DNA of 64,000 bases from Deferribacteraceae bacterium V6Fe1 (GCA_022813675.1 CP063375.1:1066001-1130000), one strand, 5' to 3'. Positions 18,723 to 28,886 are shown, counted from the first letter of the stretch. Made by a program: numbers and translations. Notes: a model not told the origin generated them from the letters alone.

Positions 18723-20384
18723 ATGTATAGAAAAATAGCGTTTACTGTTATAATTTTGATACTTGCCATTACAAGTGCGTTTGCTGCTATTTCTACCAGA
18801 GATTACAACAGCGTAAAAAATGATTTGGCTTATATAGAAAAGTCAAAAAGTGCGACAAGGACGTCTTATACATTAGTGGCAGAAAAGTTTTACAAACTTT
18901 ACAGGCAGTCCCCATCTTCCAGTCTTGCGGATGATTCCCTTTATCTGTGCGGGATGACGTATATAAAAAGCTATAATAGATTTAAAAATAGAGAAGATTT
19001 GAAAAATGCGCTTAAATATTTCAGGCTTGCTGCCGTAAATTACAAATCCAAATGGGCTGCAGAATCATATCTGCAAGCGGCAGAAATTTATGTGCTTTTG
19101 GATGATTACGCATCTGCCAGATATATGCTTAATAAATTGATAAGCAAGTTTAAAACCAGACCTGAGGCAAAAGAGGCAAAAAAGAAGTTAGAAGAGATTG
19201 AAAGAAAGTTTCAAAGAGATGTCGAAATAAAAAGTAATGCTGCGAATAATAGTAACATCACAAAAGTTAGCAGTTCAAAGAGTAACGGCTCAAACCCAAT
19301 TGTAAAGAACATTAGATACTTTAGCAGTGACGATTATACAAGGGTAGTAATAGATGTAAATGATATCCCAAAATTTGAAAAGCATTGGCTTAAGGCTAAT
19401 CCCGAATATAACAAACCACCGAGGCTTTTTATAGATTTATTTAATACGGATATCGACAAGTCGATAGATAAAGTGATTGAAATTAAGGATGGATTGTTAA
19501 AATCTGTAAGATGGGGACTTTTTGACAAAGGGACTACAAGGATCGTCCTTGATAGTGAAAATGTTAAAGACTTTACAGTTTTTACAATGAGCAACCCTGA
19601 CAGAATAGTTATCGACGTAAGCGGTTCACCTAATGGGGTCGCTTCAAAATCAGATATTAATACATCAACAACCAATAAATCGTCAGGTGTAAGTACTCTT
19701 GCCGGGGTTTTCGGGCTGAAAGTCAAAACAATAGTTATTGACCCGGGGCATGGTGGGCACGACCCGGGTGCTTCATATTATGGTATAAATGAAAAAGATG
19801 TGGTTCTTGATGTGGGGCTTTATTTGAAAGAGCTTCTTAAAAGTAACTTTAATGATTTAAACATATATATGACGAGGGAACAGGATGTTTTTATACCTCT
19901 TGAAGAAAGGACCGCTTTTGCTAACAAAAAGAGGGCAGACCTTTTTGTGTCTATTCATGTAAATGCCAGCAGGAATACAAGTGCTTACGGCGTGGAAACA
20001 TATGTTTTGAACGTTACCAATGACAAAGGAGCTCTTGAAGTTGCAGCATTTGAAAACCAGGCTACTGAGAAGTCGTTGTCAGATTTACAGGGGATTTTGA
20101 AAGACATAATGTTAAACTCAAAATTGGAAGAGTCACTAATGCTTGCAAAGTTTGTGCAGGATGAGCTTGCTTCAGGGCTAAGTGATAAAAATTTAGGTGT
20201 TAAACAAGCCCCTTTTTATGTGTTGGTTGGGGCAAAAATGCCATCAGTGTTGGTTGAATGCGGATTTTTGTCAAATAAGAAGTACTTAAATAAATTTAAT
20301 TCGAAAGATTACAGAAAGGCCATTGCGGAAAATATTTACAAAGGGATAAAGGAATACATAGAAAAATATAATGGCAAAAATTAA
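18723..20384 (+). CDS. amiC: N-acetylmuramoyl-L-alanine amidase with AMIN domain
   Basis: A 553-residue periplasmic murein amidase. A signal peptide (1-21) is followed by a helical, TPR-like region (about 25-165) with lipoprotein-YbgF-style repeats (YLCGMTYIKSYNRF). A low-complexity Ser/Asn linker and an AMIN septal-targeting domain (about 196-300) come next. The Amidase_3 catalytic domain spans about 335-548. Zinc and catalytic motifs are IDPGHGGHDPGA, NEKDVVLDVG, SIHVNAS and VLVECGFLSN. Its role would be splitting septal peptidoglycan. It starts three bases after uvrA and overlaps the tamB-like gene by one base (TAATG). Confidence 0.93.
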   Translation: MYRKIAFTVIILILAITSAFAAISTRDYNSVKNDLAYIEKSKSATRTSYTLVAEKFYKLYRQSPSSSLADDSLYLCGMTYIKSYNRFKNREDLKNALKYFRLAAVNYKSKWAAESYLQAAEIYVLLDDYASARYMLNKLISKFKTRPEAKEAKKKLEEIERKFQRDVEIKSNAANNSNITKVSSSKSNGSNPIVKNIRYFSSDDYTRVVIDVNDIPKFEKHWLKANPEYNKPPRLFIDLFNTDIDKSIDKVIEIKDGLLKSVRWGLFDKGTTRIVLDSENVKDFTVFTMSNPDRIVIDVSGSPNGVASKSDINTSTTNKSSGVSTLAGVFGLKVKTIVIDPGHGGHDPGASYYGINEKDVVLDVGLYLKELLKSNFNDLNIYMTREQDVFIPLEERTAFANKKRADLFVSIHVNASRNTSAYGVETYVLNVTNDKGALEVAAFENQATEKSLSDLQGILKDIMLNSKLEESLMLAKFVQDELASGLSDKNLGVKQAPFYVLVGAKMPSVLVECGFLSNKKYLNKFNSKDYRKAIAENIYKGIKEYIEKYNGKN

Positions 20385-23300
20385 TGCTAAAGTTTTTAAA
20401 AAGGCTTATTAGGAGTCTTCTTTGGTTTGTAATACTGTCTTTGGTAATTCTAATTTTATCAAATATTTTAGTTGCTAAATATCACGAAAAAGTCCTTTTA
20501 TTCTTTAATATCGACAAAAGCGTAGTTAGTATCCGCAAAGTCAATAGTGTATTTTTGCCTTTTTTTATTGATATATCAAACATCTACATTAACTCAAATG
20601 TAGTCGCCGGGGAAATTAGCTCCATTACTGTTGAGACAAATCTCAAGAAAATTTTTGATTCAGGCTTTTTAAGAATCAAGATAGAGGGTGGAGATATTAA
20701 TATTAATTTTCCAAAAGGGGAGAGCAAGGGTGGGCTACCTTTAAACTTTATAGATATGTTTACGGTATCAGATTTGAAGGTAAGAGGCGGATATCAGGAT
20801 TATGAAGTAAATGGTTTATTAAAATATTTAAGTCTAAGCCGGTCCAAGTTTGATGCAGACTTGAAAAATGTAAAAATCTCAAAGGTTGATTTTATTGATG
20901 AGCTTGATATCCAGATAAACGGAAAGATAGAAAACAATATGTTCATAATTAGTAGGCTGAATGCAAACGGTGAAAATATACACTTGAGTTTAAATGGTGT
21001 AAAAAAACAAAATGGAAAACTTTCAGGCGGTTTTAGCGGTGAGATACGGGATAAGTTTTTAAAATTGGCTAACCCCAAATTAAATGGTGAATTGGTAGTA
21101 TCGGGAGATTTTGTAAATGATTCGATAAAGGCAGTTGTGTTTACCGACAACGTAAGTTTTGATAAAAACTATTTCAACGGTGAAATACAGGTATCTAAAA
21201 TCGGTGAGAATATATACTTTAATAGTGAAGGCATTAGTTATGACAAATACTTTTTTATAGTTGATGGCTTGCTTAATTACAAAACGAGTAAAGTTAAAAC
21301 AATATTTAAGGAAATAAAAGGTGTAACATATGCTGTTAAAGATAAAAGTGTTGATGTAAAAAATGTTGAAGTAAACGGCAATTATAGAGATAAGATATTT
21401 TTCATCAAATCAGATATTAAATTTCTTGAGGACATTGTTTTTAAATGCACCTTGTTATTTAAAAAACAGGTCAGTGTACAAGATGTCTCTTTAATCTCTA
21501 ATTCTCTTGATGTTCAAGGGGAAGGGGAGTTGACAGATGGAAATAAATTCAACGGACTGTTTAAAGGCAATATAAAAGATAACCCTTATTTGTTAGATGT
21601 GTTGAAGATTTCCCATAATCTAAATTTCAATATTAATGTCGAATACGATGAAAAATTTTCTTTAAAAGGGGTTATAAGAAATAATGCTTCTATGGAATAT
21701 AACAATATTAAAATAAATCAAGCTGTAGCTGAGTTTAATTTTGACGGGAATATTTTAAGTTTAAATTATGTAATAAAAAGTGATAGCGGAGAGGTTAAAG
21801 GTAAAGGGATTGTAAAAAGAGATGACAATACCTTTTTTGCGACATCAAAAGGGGCTTATTCACTAAATTTAAAGAATCTTAAGTTTAACAGTATTGATGA
21901 TGTTTCAGGACGTTTTGATATCAAGTATGATGGAAAAATATCGGGTATCGTGGATGCTGCTGCTTGGTATAAAGGGAGACAGCTTGAAGTCAGGAGTGTA
22001 ATTAACAACAATACATTAACTTTTAAAAGGGTTGAGATTGGAGAAAATAAATATTTGAATGTTGGTTTTGTAGATTTAGGGAATAAGGATATTAAGATAC
22101 AACTTAAGGGGAAAGAATTTGATGATGAATTTGTTCATTTGGTAGACTTGTCGCTTGATATAAACGGCAAAATGGATAATCCAAAAATTATTTTATCATC
22201 GCAAATTTATTTAAAGGGTATTGATAAACGTATCCGAGTGAATGCTAATGGTGATTTGAATGGACTGATTTTTGTGGGTGGAAATGACGAGTTAGACATA
22301 TATTCAATGGTAAAGGTAAAAGAAAAAATAATTCATACTACGATAAAAACAAGCCAATTAAAATATAAAAATCTGGATAACATTACGGGCACACTTTTAG
22401 CTAAGTCAGAGGATTTTAAAGAGTTTGAAATATCCGGCAATTTTAGCGGATATGTAGACAACAAGTATTTTGAGATGAGAGAGATTAATGCCACTTTGAA
22501 AGGGGCTGATATAGTTGAAAGTAGCTTTTTACTTGATACACACCAAATAAATAATGTCAAAGTCTACAACATAAACGTTAACAGCAGCAGCCTTATCGGG
22601 GAAGTTGATTTAAGTGATGCTGCAATCTTGCTTGATTATTTACATCATCAAAGTGTCAAAGGGGATTTGCAATTTAAATATGATTTCAAATCAAAAGATA
22701 TTTCAGTTGAGGGCAATGCCTTACTGAATGGAGACATTATAGTGCCTGCTTATGGTCTTAATTTGCGAGATGTTTCGGTGAATTTTAATCTTAGCGGACA
22801 ACAAGTTTATGCGGGGCTAAGTTGTGATTATCTTGATATGGTTTTAATTGGTAGCTATTTTGCGCCTAGCTTTAAAGATATTTTAAAGGGGACAGGGTAT
22901 ATTCGCTATAATAACGTATTTGTAAATGCCGCTAATTTTTCAGGCACCGTAAGGGGTAATTTGAACTATACAAATGAGTTGCTTTACGGGGATATAATAA
23001 TTTTAAAAGGGGAATATGCGTTTAAAGAGTTTAAAAAAAGGAGCAACAACAAAAAGTTGCCTTTAAAAATAGATATCGATATTCAGACTGAGAGTCCGAT
23101 AAAAACTTTAAATAAATTTTCCAAATCCAACCTGAATGCAAAGTTAAAATTAAGGTATGATAACGGGCTATCTGTAACAGGGTTTATGGAGGCCAAGGAT
23201 TCTTCGCTAACGATTGGCGGAGAAAAGTTTAATATTACTCAGGGGGAGTTGACTCTTAGCGAGCAAAAGCCTCCGTATCTATATTTCTTTGCAAGGGGCA

Positions 23301-23722
23301 CTAATCGATTTAGGGATATATTGCTTGAAATTAAGGGATTTCTGCCTGAATATACGATTAGTATAAGAGATATATCACCTGCGGGGACAGGGTTTGGCAA
23401 TTTAAAAACAAGCGGTGAGCCGGGGGCAAATTTAATACAAGGTCTTTTTAACGGAGAAGCATTTGGCAATATACTGTCTTTTACAAATAAATTTTTTGGA
23501 ATTAACAACTTGGGGATTGAGGGTGGCTATCAAAATCTTGGTTATTTTTCAATAGGCAGGACATTTACTGATAGATTGACTATCAAGTACAGAATAAAAG
23601 GTGGAGAGAAAGGGGATGATATCGTAGGGGAATATACGATATTTGACTGGTTAAATTTTAATATTTTATCACAAAATAACGGGAGCAGCGGTGCGGGTTT
23701 TAGTATTTATTATTCTTTTTAG
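20384..23722 (+). CDS. TamB-like (DUF490/AsmA-type) translocation and assembly protein
   Basis: A 1112-residue protein with one N-terminal membrane anchor (about 11-31) and a very long repetitive beta-rich periplasmic part, as in TamB and other bridge-like lipid-transfer proteins. The C-terminal DUF490 region (about 820-1112) contains NITQGELTLSEQKPPYLYFFARGTN, then GEPGANLIQGLFNGEAFGNILSF and a final IKYRIKGGEKGDDIVGEYTIFDWLNF. It ends 32 bases inside the next gene, which encodes an Omp85-type barrel, so the pair is the expected TamB-TamA arrangement. Known members span the periplasm and aid outer-membrane assembly or phospholipid transport. Confidence 0.88.
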   Translation: MLKFLKRLIRSLLWFVILSLVILILSNILVAKYHEKVLLFFNIDKSVVSIRKVNSVFLPFFIDISNIYINSNVVAGEISSITVETNLKKIFDSGFLRIKIEGGDININFPKGESKGGLPLNFIDMFTVSDLKVRGGYQDYEVNGLLKYLSLSRSKFDADLKNVKISKVDFIDELDIQINGKIENNMFIISRLNANGENIHLSLNGVKKQNGKLSGGFSGEIRDKFLKLANPKLNGELVVSGDFVNDSIKAVVFTDNVSFDKNYFNGEIQVSKIGENIYFNSEGISYDKYFFIVDGLLNYKTSKVKTIFKEIKGVTYAVKDKSVDVKNVEVNGNYRDKIFFIKSDIKFLEDIVFKCTLLFKKQVSVQDVSLISNSLDVQGEGELTDGNKFNGLFKGNIKDNPYLLDVLKISHNLNFNINVEYDEKFSLKGVIRNNASMEYNNIKINQAVAEFNFDGNILSLNYVIKSDSGEVKGKGIVKRDDNTFFATSKGAYSLNLKNLKFNSIDDVSGRFDIKYDGKISGIVDAAAWYKGRQLEVRSVINNNTLTFKRVEIGENKYLNVGFVDLGNKDIKIQLKGKEFDDEFVHLVDLSLDINGKMDNPKIILSSQIYLKGIDKRIRVNANGDLNGLIFVGGNDELDIYSMVKVKEKIIHTTIKTSQLKYKNLDNITGTLLAKSEDFKEFEISGNFSGYVDNKYFEMREINATLKGADIVESSFLLDTHQINNVKVYNINVNSSSLIGEVDLSDAAILLDYLHHQSVKGDLQFKYDFKSKDISVEGNALLNGDIIVPAYGLNLRDVSVNFNLSGQQVYAGLSCDYLDMVLIGSYFAPSFKDILKGTGYIRYNNVFVNAANFSGTVRGNLNYTNELLYGDIIILKGEYAFKEFKKRSNNKKLPLKIDIDIQTESPIKTLNKFSKSNLNAKLKLRYDNGLSVTGFMEAKDSSLTIGGEKFNITQGELTLSEQKPPYLYFFARGTNRFRDILLEIKGFLPEYTISIRDISPAGTGFGNLKTSGEPGANLIQGLFNGEAFGNILSFTNKFFGINNLGIEGGYQNLGYFSIGRTFTDRLTIKYRIKGGEKGDDIVGEYTIFDWLNFNILSQNNGSSGAGFSIYYSF

Positions 23723-26174
23723 CATAAGCTGTCAGATTGGACTTGCTTTTGAAATAATCGGTGAGTTACATCCGAATATCAAAGCAAAAGTGGAAGAATA
23801 TGCAAAAGAGCAAAAGTATGACAACATAAAAGCACTACTGGAAGCTTTCGGAATAAATATCTATGAGCTTGATAATAAAAGTTTGAAAATTTACAATACT
23901 GTGACAATAAGCAAACTGAAAATTCATGGGAATCTAAATTTTCTTGAGAGTACAATAAAGGCGGAAGCAGGTTTTTATAAGAATAGTCCGGTTTATCTTA
24001 ATTCATTTGAAAACTATAAAAAAAGTATCGTTGAATTTTACAAAAGCAAAGGTTTTTTGGATGTGAAGGTCAGTTACAGGTTTGTTGACGGTGTCCTAAA
24101 TATGTACATAGATGAAGGGCAGCTTTATGTGTTAAGCGGAGTTAAGGTGTTTTATGGAAATGAGGTTGTTTTTAGTGAAAAATACTTAAATCCTAAAGTA
24201 TTATCCGACAGACTTTTAAAAGAGATGGAAGAAAGAGCTCTTAAAAAATTAAAGATTGAGGGCATTTTATTCCCCGAGTATCAGACATATTTTGAGAAAT
24301 CATTTAGCCGAATCTTTTTTGATTTAAATTCCCCTCTACATTCAATTGTTTCTTTTTTGCCATCTTTTCATAAAACAGTAAATATTGTCATAAAAGTAAA
24401 ACCATCTGATAAATATAAATTTAACATAAGCGGATTAACAACGAAAGAAAGTTTAAAAGCAAAACAAATTGTAGTGGAAAATTTGAAGCGGCTTGATAGC
24501 TACCATATTGGTAAGACCTTTATGAAATTAACGGAAGAGTTTGGAGATAAGGTATACTTTAATGTTGATAAAACAGAGATTTACGTAAATGTTCAAAACT
24601 TTAAAAGAAAAGTCAAATATGATTACGAAATAACTTCTAAGGATATATCATTTGTTAAACCATTAAAAATTGATCTTGAGGGTGAACAGCTTTCAAGTGA
24701 AGAAGAATTAAGAGAATATGTGGGCGACTATCTTAAAGGTCTTGGGTACTACAAGAATGAAATGGAAATAAACCGACAAGGAACGATTTTTAAAATAAGA
24801 CTAAAACTGTCAGAAAAGGTAATTATTAAAAATGTATATTTGAATGACAAGTTGATTTTGGATGGTATAGACACTCCATATGATACAAAATATAAGGCAA
24901 TGCTCGTCAATGAAATTAAAATGTTAATCAGTGACAAATACTATTACAATTATATTATTGAAGACAGAGTTGATTACAATGAAGCTGAAAACGCCTTAAA
25001 TATATATTTTAAAAGTGATATTAAAAATATTACTTTAAGAGATACGATAATTTTAGATAGAAAGATTAGAAAAGTTGTCAACAAAAGGATTAAGCCGAAT
25101 GATAAAATTACCGTAAAAAAAATAGAAAATCTCCAATATGTTTTAAAAAATTCAATGAATATAACTGACTATGTATTGACAGTCATTGAAGACAACAATT
25201 CCGCAGATATCGCTTTGAGGTATGCAAAACCTAATAAAAATTATCTTTTTTTGGACTTACAATACAATAACGTTGATGGTCCTATCGTTTCTGTGGGATA
25301 TAAAAGATTTGCCATATTTTCTTCAGAATACATTTTAAATTCTTCCGTTACCTTTTCTAAAAAAGAGGAAGATTATCTTTTTGGCGTATCGAAGTTAAGT
25401 AAGTTGAATAATTTTATTGTAAAGTTTGATTACAGCGCCAACTACTTTAGAAAAGATTTGGATGATTTCAAGTACAAAGGTCACAGACTGGGGGTATTAT
25501 CTTCTATGTATGGTGATTATTATAAGATAGATTTGGGTTTGTTTATTGAAAAACTAAAAGTATACAATTCTGTGCTTACAAATGATGATTATAACAAGTC
25601 ATATGATATGGTAAAAATACCTTTTTCTCTAAATTTAAATATGTCACAGACAAAAATTTCATTTTTCCCTTTTAATATAAATATTGATAACAATTTACTA
25701 ATTTCTGACAACTTTAAAATTTTGGGTGTGGAATGTGAGCTTGAACATAAAGGGGGGATAGCAGGAAGATTTAATAAAAGATTTGTACTTAATATAGGTA
25801 AATATGTCGGGAAATCTGATTCATTGCCAGTTTTATATAGATACACGTTGGGCGGGCCAGATAAGATGAAAGCTTTTTCTTTCAGAGAGCTTGGACCTGA
25901 AGACAGCAACAATAATGTTTACGGAGGGAATGGTTATTATCATGTGCATGCAGGCCTTCCCGTAGAAGTTGTGAGCAGTGTATATATCGAACCATTTTAT
26001 GAAATTGGGCAGATTTTTTATGAAAAAGGGAAGACGGATGTTTTTAAAGATTTGGGGTTGAGTTTTAATGTTGATATGCCTATTGGGGAGATAAATATAT
26101 CATATGCAAAAAGTTTTGCTGCTTGGGGCAAAAGCAGCGGGGCATTTTATGTGTCGATGAAAGCGAAATTTTAA
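23691..26174 (+). CDS. TamA/BamA-like Omp85 outer-membrane protein
   Basis: An 827-residue protein starting at a GTG that overlaps the tamB-like gene by 32 bases. A signal peptide (1-19, ending GLAF) is followed by several POTRA-like beta-alpha-beta units (about 50-510, for example FYKSKGFLDVKVSYRFVDG and YLKGLGYYKNEMEI). A C-terminal beta barrel (about 530-827) includes the conserved RYTLGGPDKMKAFSFRELGP segment. The last residue is Phe (MKAKF), as expected for a barrel recognised by BAM. The pairing with TamB suggests a TamA role; BamA proper should be elsewhere. Confidence 0.87.
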   Translation: MRVLVFIILFSISCQIGLAFEIIGELHPNIKAKVEEYAKEQKYDNIKALLEAFGINIYELDNKSLKIYNTVTISKLKIHGNLNFLESTIKAEAGFYKNSPVYLNSFENYKKSIVEFYKSKGFLDVKVSYRFVDGVLNMYIDEGQLYVLSGVKVFYGNEVVFSEKYLNPKVLSDRLLKEMEERALKKLKIEGILFPEYQTYFEKSFSRIFFDLNSPLHSIVSFLPSFHKTVNIVIKVKPSDKYKFNISGLTTKESLKAKQIVVENLKRLDSYHIGKTFMKLTEEFGDKVYFNVDKTEIYVNVQNFKRKVKYDYEITSKDISFVKPLKIDLEGEQLSSEEELREYVGDYLKGLGYYKNEMEINRQGTIFKIRLKLSEKVIIKNVYLNDKLILDGIDTPYDTKYKAMLVNEIKMLISDKYYYNYIIEDRVDYNEAENALNIYFKSDIKNITLRDTIILDRKIRKVVNKRIKPNDKITVKKIENLQYVLKNSMNITDYVLTVIEDNNSADIALRYAKPNKNYLFLDLQYNNVDGPIVSVGYKRFAIFSSEYILNSSVTFSKKEEDYLFGVSKLSKLNNFIVKFDYSANYFRKDLDDFKYKGHRLGVLSSMYGDYYKIDLGLFIEKLKVYNSVLTNDDYNKSYDMVKIPFSLNLNMSQTKISFFPFNINIDNNLLISDNFKILGVECELEHKGGIAGRFNKRFVLNIGKYVGKSDSLPVLYRYTLGGPDKMKAFSFRELGPEDSNNNVYGGNGYYHVHAGLPVEVVSSVYIEPFYEIGQIFYEKGKTDVFKDLGLSFNVDMPIGEINISYAKSFAAWGKSSGAFYVSMKAKF

Positions 26175-26203
26175 AAAGAGATTAAAAAAGTCTTATTTTC
26201 TTC

Positions 26204-26232
26204 TTGACAATTTTATAAAGTTAAATTAGAAT
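26204..26232 (+). promoter_or_regulatory. Promoter of the peroxiredoxin gene
   Basis: A consensus TTGACA (26204-26209), a 17-base spacer and TAGAAT (26227-26232) lie 33 bases upstream of the ATG at 26266. The -10 box is embedded in the inverted repeat listed next. Confidence 0.7.
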
Positions 26233-26240
26233 CATTCTAT
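26226..26240. promoter_or_regulatory. PerR/Fur-like 7-1-7 operator
   Basis: TTAGAAT-C-ATTCTAT is a 7-1-7 inverted repeat with one mismatched outer pair. It resembles the PerR box TTATAATNATTATAA. It covers the -10 box of the peroxiredoxin promoter, where a bound repressor would block polymerase. Assignment to PerR rather than another Fur-family protein is inference. Confidence 0.55.
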
Positions 26241-26265
26241 AATAAAGATTGTTAAGGAGGAATAT

Positions 26266-26859
26266 ATGAGTTTAGTTACACATCAAGCACCTACATTTGA
26301 AGCAGAAGCAGTAGTGGGGACAGGTTTTCAAAAAGTGAAGTTGGAAGACTATAAAGGAAAATGGGTAGTGCTTTTCTTTTATCCGTTGGATTTTACTTTT
26401 GTTTGCCCTACTGAGATAACTGCACTTTCAGATGCTTACCCTGAATTTAAGAAAAGAAATGCTGAAATAATAGGCGTATCAACAGATAGTAAGTTTTCTC
26501 ACCTTGCTTGGGTAAATACTCCAAGGGAAGAAGGCGGGCTTGGCGAACTTAACTATCCTTTGGTTGCAGATTTTACAAAAGAAATTTCCCAAAATTATGG
26601 TGTTTTACTACCTGGCGGTATGGCTCTCAGGGCAACTTTTATCATCGACCCTGATGGCAAAATTCAATTTGAACTTATTCACGATTTGGGAATCGGTAGA
26701 AATGTAAAGGAAATTTTAAGAAATATAGATGCTTTGCAATTTGTAAGAGAACACGGGGAAGTTTGCCCGGCCGGATGGGAGCCAGGAAAAGATACTATGA
26801 CTCCTGATCCAGTTAAGATGAAAGAGTATTTTAAGAAAAATCCTGCAGGTCATCAGTAG
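26266..26859 (+). CDS. 2-Cys peroxiredoxin (AhpC/Prx1 type)
   Basis: A 197-residue thiol peroxidase reducing H2O2 and organic peroxides. The peroxidatic Cys is residue 47 in [12 protein letters not shown], and the resolving Cys is in [15 protein letters not shown] near residue 167. The Arg and Thr of the active site are in place. The C-terminal YF-type tail ([11 protein letters not shown]) suggests the sensitive Prx1/AhpC class. A strong AAGGAGG precedes the ATG. It forms its own unit with a promoter, an operator-like repeat and a terminator. The reductant partner is not encoded nearby. Confidence 0.95.
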   Translation: MSLVTHQAPTFEAEAVVGTGFQKVKLEDYKGKWVVLFFYPLDFTFVCPTEITALSDAYPEFKKRNAEIIGVSTDSKFSHLAWVNTPREEGGLGELNYPLVADFTKEISQNYGVLLPGGMALRATFIIDPDGKIQFELIHDLGIGRNVKEILRNIDALQFVREHGEVCPAGWEPGKDTMTPDPVKMKEYFKKNPAGHQ

Positions 26860-26915
26860 GATAAATATTAAGCTTGGCTAAAAGCGTAAAGTAACATAAA
26901 ACCTCCCAAAGTTTT

Positions 26916-26940
26916 GCCGCCGTCTATGGCGGCTTTTTTA
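26916..26940 (+). terminator. Rho-independent terminator after the peroxiredoxin
   Basis: GCCGCC (26916-26921), loop gtctat, GGCGGC (26928-26933) and a following run of T form a strong GC hairpin 57 bases after the stop codon. Confidence 0.88.
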
Positions 26941-26980
26941 TTGCTTGTGTGGTAAATCGAAATTATCCCCCTTTTGAAAT

Positions 26981-27009
26981 TTGCTTTAATACTGTTTTTG
27001 TGTTAAAAT
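26981..27009 (+). promoter_or_regulatory. Candidate promoter of the aldehyde oxidoreductase gene
   Basis: TTGCTT (26981-26986), a 17-base spacer and TAAAAT (27004-27009) lie 33 bases upstream of the ATG at 27042 and after the preceding terminator. Confidence 0.5.
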
Positions 27010-27041
27010 CTGCTACTTCTAAAAGATTCAGGGGGTTAGCT

Positions 27042-28805
27042 ATGTCAATATTCTATCAAAAATATCTCTATATAGATTTAAGTTCAAAGAGCTATCAGGT
27101 AAGAGAAATATCAAGTGACATACTAAAGCTTTACGGCGGAGGTAAAGGGATAGGTACATATCTGCTGTATGAACTAAATCCGCCTGAAATTGACCCATTA
27201 GATGAAGATAACCATATAATAATAAATACTGGTCTTGCAGACGATTTAAAGGTATGGGGTTCATCAAGATTTGGTCTTTACACAAAGAGCCCTCTTACAA
27301 ATTGCTACCTTGATTCAACGGCAGGTGGGCATATCTCAAAGTATATTTCAAGGACAGGGTATGATGCTATAGTAATCAGGGGCAAGTCTTCTTCGCCGCT
27401 ATGGCTTGAAATAAACGATAGAGAAGTTTTTTTTCATGATGCATCTGAGCTTTGGGGGAAAGATACATATTTTACCGAAGATAAATTAAAGGAACTTGCA
27501 AAAGCGGAAAAATGTGGTGCGATAGTGATTGGCCCTGCAGGGGAGAATCTTTGTAAATTTAGTTTGATAGAAAACAATTATTGGCGAAGCCTTGGTAGAG
27601 GTGGTGCAGGTGCGGTATTTGGCAGCAAAAAACTTAAAGGGATAGTTTTTTATGGGGAGGCAAGAAGAGATATTAAAAATATCTATGAAATTGAAAGGTT
27701 ATACAAATTTTATATGGATAAATTTAAAGATGACCCGGGAGTTGTCAAATATAGAAAATATGGTACCCCGGCAGGTGTGAAAGTTTTAAACGATAAAGGT
27801 GCTTTTCCAACAAGATATTGGCGAAAAGGGTATTTTGACAAGAATGATTTGATTACCGCAGAAAAAATGCAAGAGGTGTTGGATGTCAAGCCTAAGGCCT
27901 GTGAAAAGTGCTTTATCGCATGCGGCAAGCTTAGTAAGACAAAAGAGAATAGCAAATATCCTAATTTAACGGTGGAAGGACCTGAGTATGAAACTATATA
28001 TGCATTTGGCGGGTTGTGTTGCATCGGTAATATTGAAGATATTCTATATTTGAATGATTTGTGCGACAGATACGGAATAGACACTATAACAGCGGGAAAT
28101 ATTATTGCCTTTGCTATGGAAGCATCATTTTTAGGAAAAACAGATGAAAAATATGAATATGGTAATGTAGAGCATGCAGAAGACTTGATAAAAAAGATAG
28201 TATTTAAGGAAGGGATTGGAAAAATTTTAAGTGAAGGGATTGTGCATGCAGCGAAATATTTTGGATTGGAAGATATTGCAATCCATAATAAAGGGCTTGA
28301 GCCTGCAGGATATGACCCAAGAGTTTTACCGGGGACTGCTTTAGGTTATGCTGTTTCCATGAGGGGCGGATGTCACTTAAGGAGCGGATTTTACCGTGCA
28401 GAGCTTACAGGATACTCTGACCCAGAAAATCTTGAAAATAAGGCGTATGATGTTGTGGACTGGGAAGATAGATTTTGCGTTCAAGACACACTTATCTTGT
28501 GCAGGTTTTTTAGGGATATTTACTGGTGGGATGAAACAGTTGAACTGTTTAGACTCCTTTATGATGACGAAAGTATAGATAAAAAATTTTTAAAAGATAT
28601 GTCAAACCGTATACATGCACTTGCCAAACGCTTTAACATAAGGGAAAATCCTAATAAAATTCATGAGCTTGATACTTTACCAAAGAGGCTTTTTGAAGAG
28701 AAGTTGGAAAATGGAAAGGTGTTAGATAAGGATGTATTCTTTAAACTAAGAAATGAATATTACAATCTTAGAGGATGGGATGAAAACGGGGTGCCGAAGA
28801 TATAG
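27042..28805 (+). CDS. Aldehyde:ferredoxin oxidoreductase family protein
   Basis: A 587-residue oxidoreductase of the tungsten-bis-pterin AOR family, expected to oxidise aldehydes to acids with ferredoxin. The start is the ATG at 27042 (MSIFYQKYLYIDLSS, after AGGGGG). The upstream in-frame extension to 26949 covers the promoter and is excluded. Seen motifs are GGKGIGTYLLYE, GPAGENLCKFS and GRGGAGAVFGSKKLK for pterin binding. The [4Fe-4S] ligands are CEKCFIAC (about 287-294) with a distal Cys in TLILCRF. No MoaD-like or electron-transfer subunit gene is adjacent, so it may act as a stand-alone subunit. It is somewhat shorter than archaeal AOR (about 605). Confidence 0.88.
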   Translation: MSIFYQKYLYIDLSSKSYQVREISSDILKLYGGGKGIGTYLLYELNPPEIDPLDEDNHIIINTGLADDLKVWGSSRFGLYTKSPLTNCYLDSTAGGHISKYISRTGYDAIVIRGKSSSPLWLEINDREVFFHDASELWGKDTYFTEDKLKELAKAEKCGAIVIGPAGENLCKFSLIENNYWRSLGRGGAGAVFGSKKLKGIVFYGEARRDIKNIYEIERLYKFYMDKFKDDPGVVKYRKYGTPAGVKVLNDKGAFPTRYWRKGYFDKNDLITAEKMQEVLDVKPKACEKCFIACGKLSKTKENSKYPNLTVEGPEYETIYAFGGLCCIGNIEDILYLNDLCDRYGIDTITAGNIIAFAMEASFLGKTDEKYEYGNVEHAEDLIKKIVFKEGIGKILSEGIVHAAKYFGLEDIAIHNKGLEPAGYDPRVLPGTALGYAVSMRGGCHLRSGFYRAELTGYSDPENLENKAYDVVDWEDRFCVQDTLILCRFFRDIYWWDETVELFRLLYDDESIDKKFLKDMSNRIHALAKRFNIRENPNKIHELDTLPKRLFEEKLENGKVLDKDVFFKLRNEYYNLRGWDENGVPKI

Positions 28806-28857
28806 AAGTAAAACTAAAATTGTAAGTAACAAAATGATTATTTTACTTGAAAATAAC

Positions 28858-28886
28858 TTGACTACATTGAATTATAGTCCTATTAA
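28858..28886 (+). promoter_or_regulatory. Candidate promoter of the ClC-uvrD pair
   Basis: TTGACT (28858-28863), a 17-base spacer and TATTAA (28881-28886) lie in the 174-base gap before the ClC gene, about 94 bases from its ATG. The rest of the leader holds only a weak 4-bp hairpin. Confidence 0.5.
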
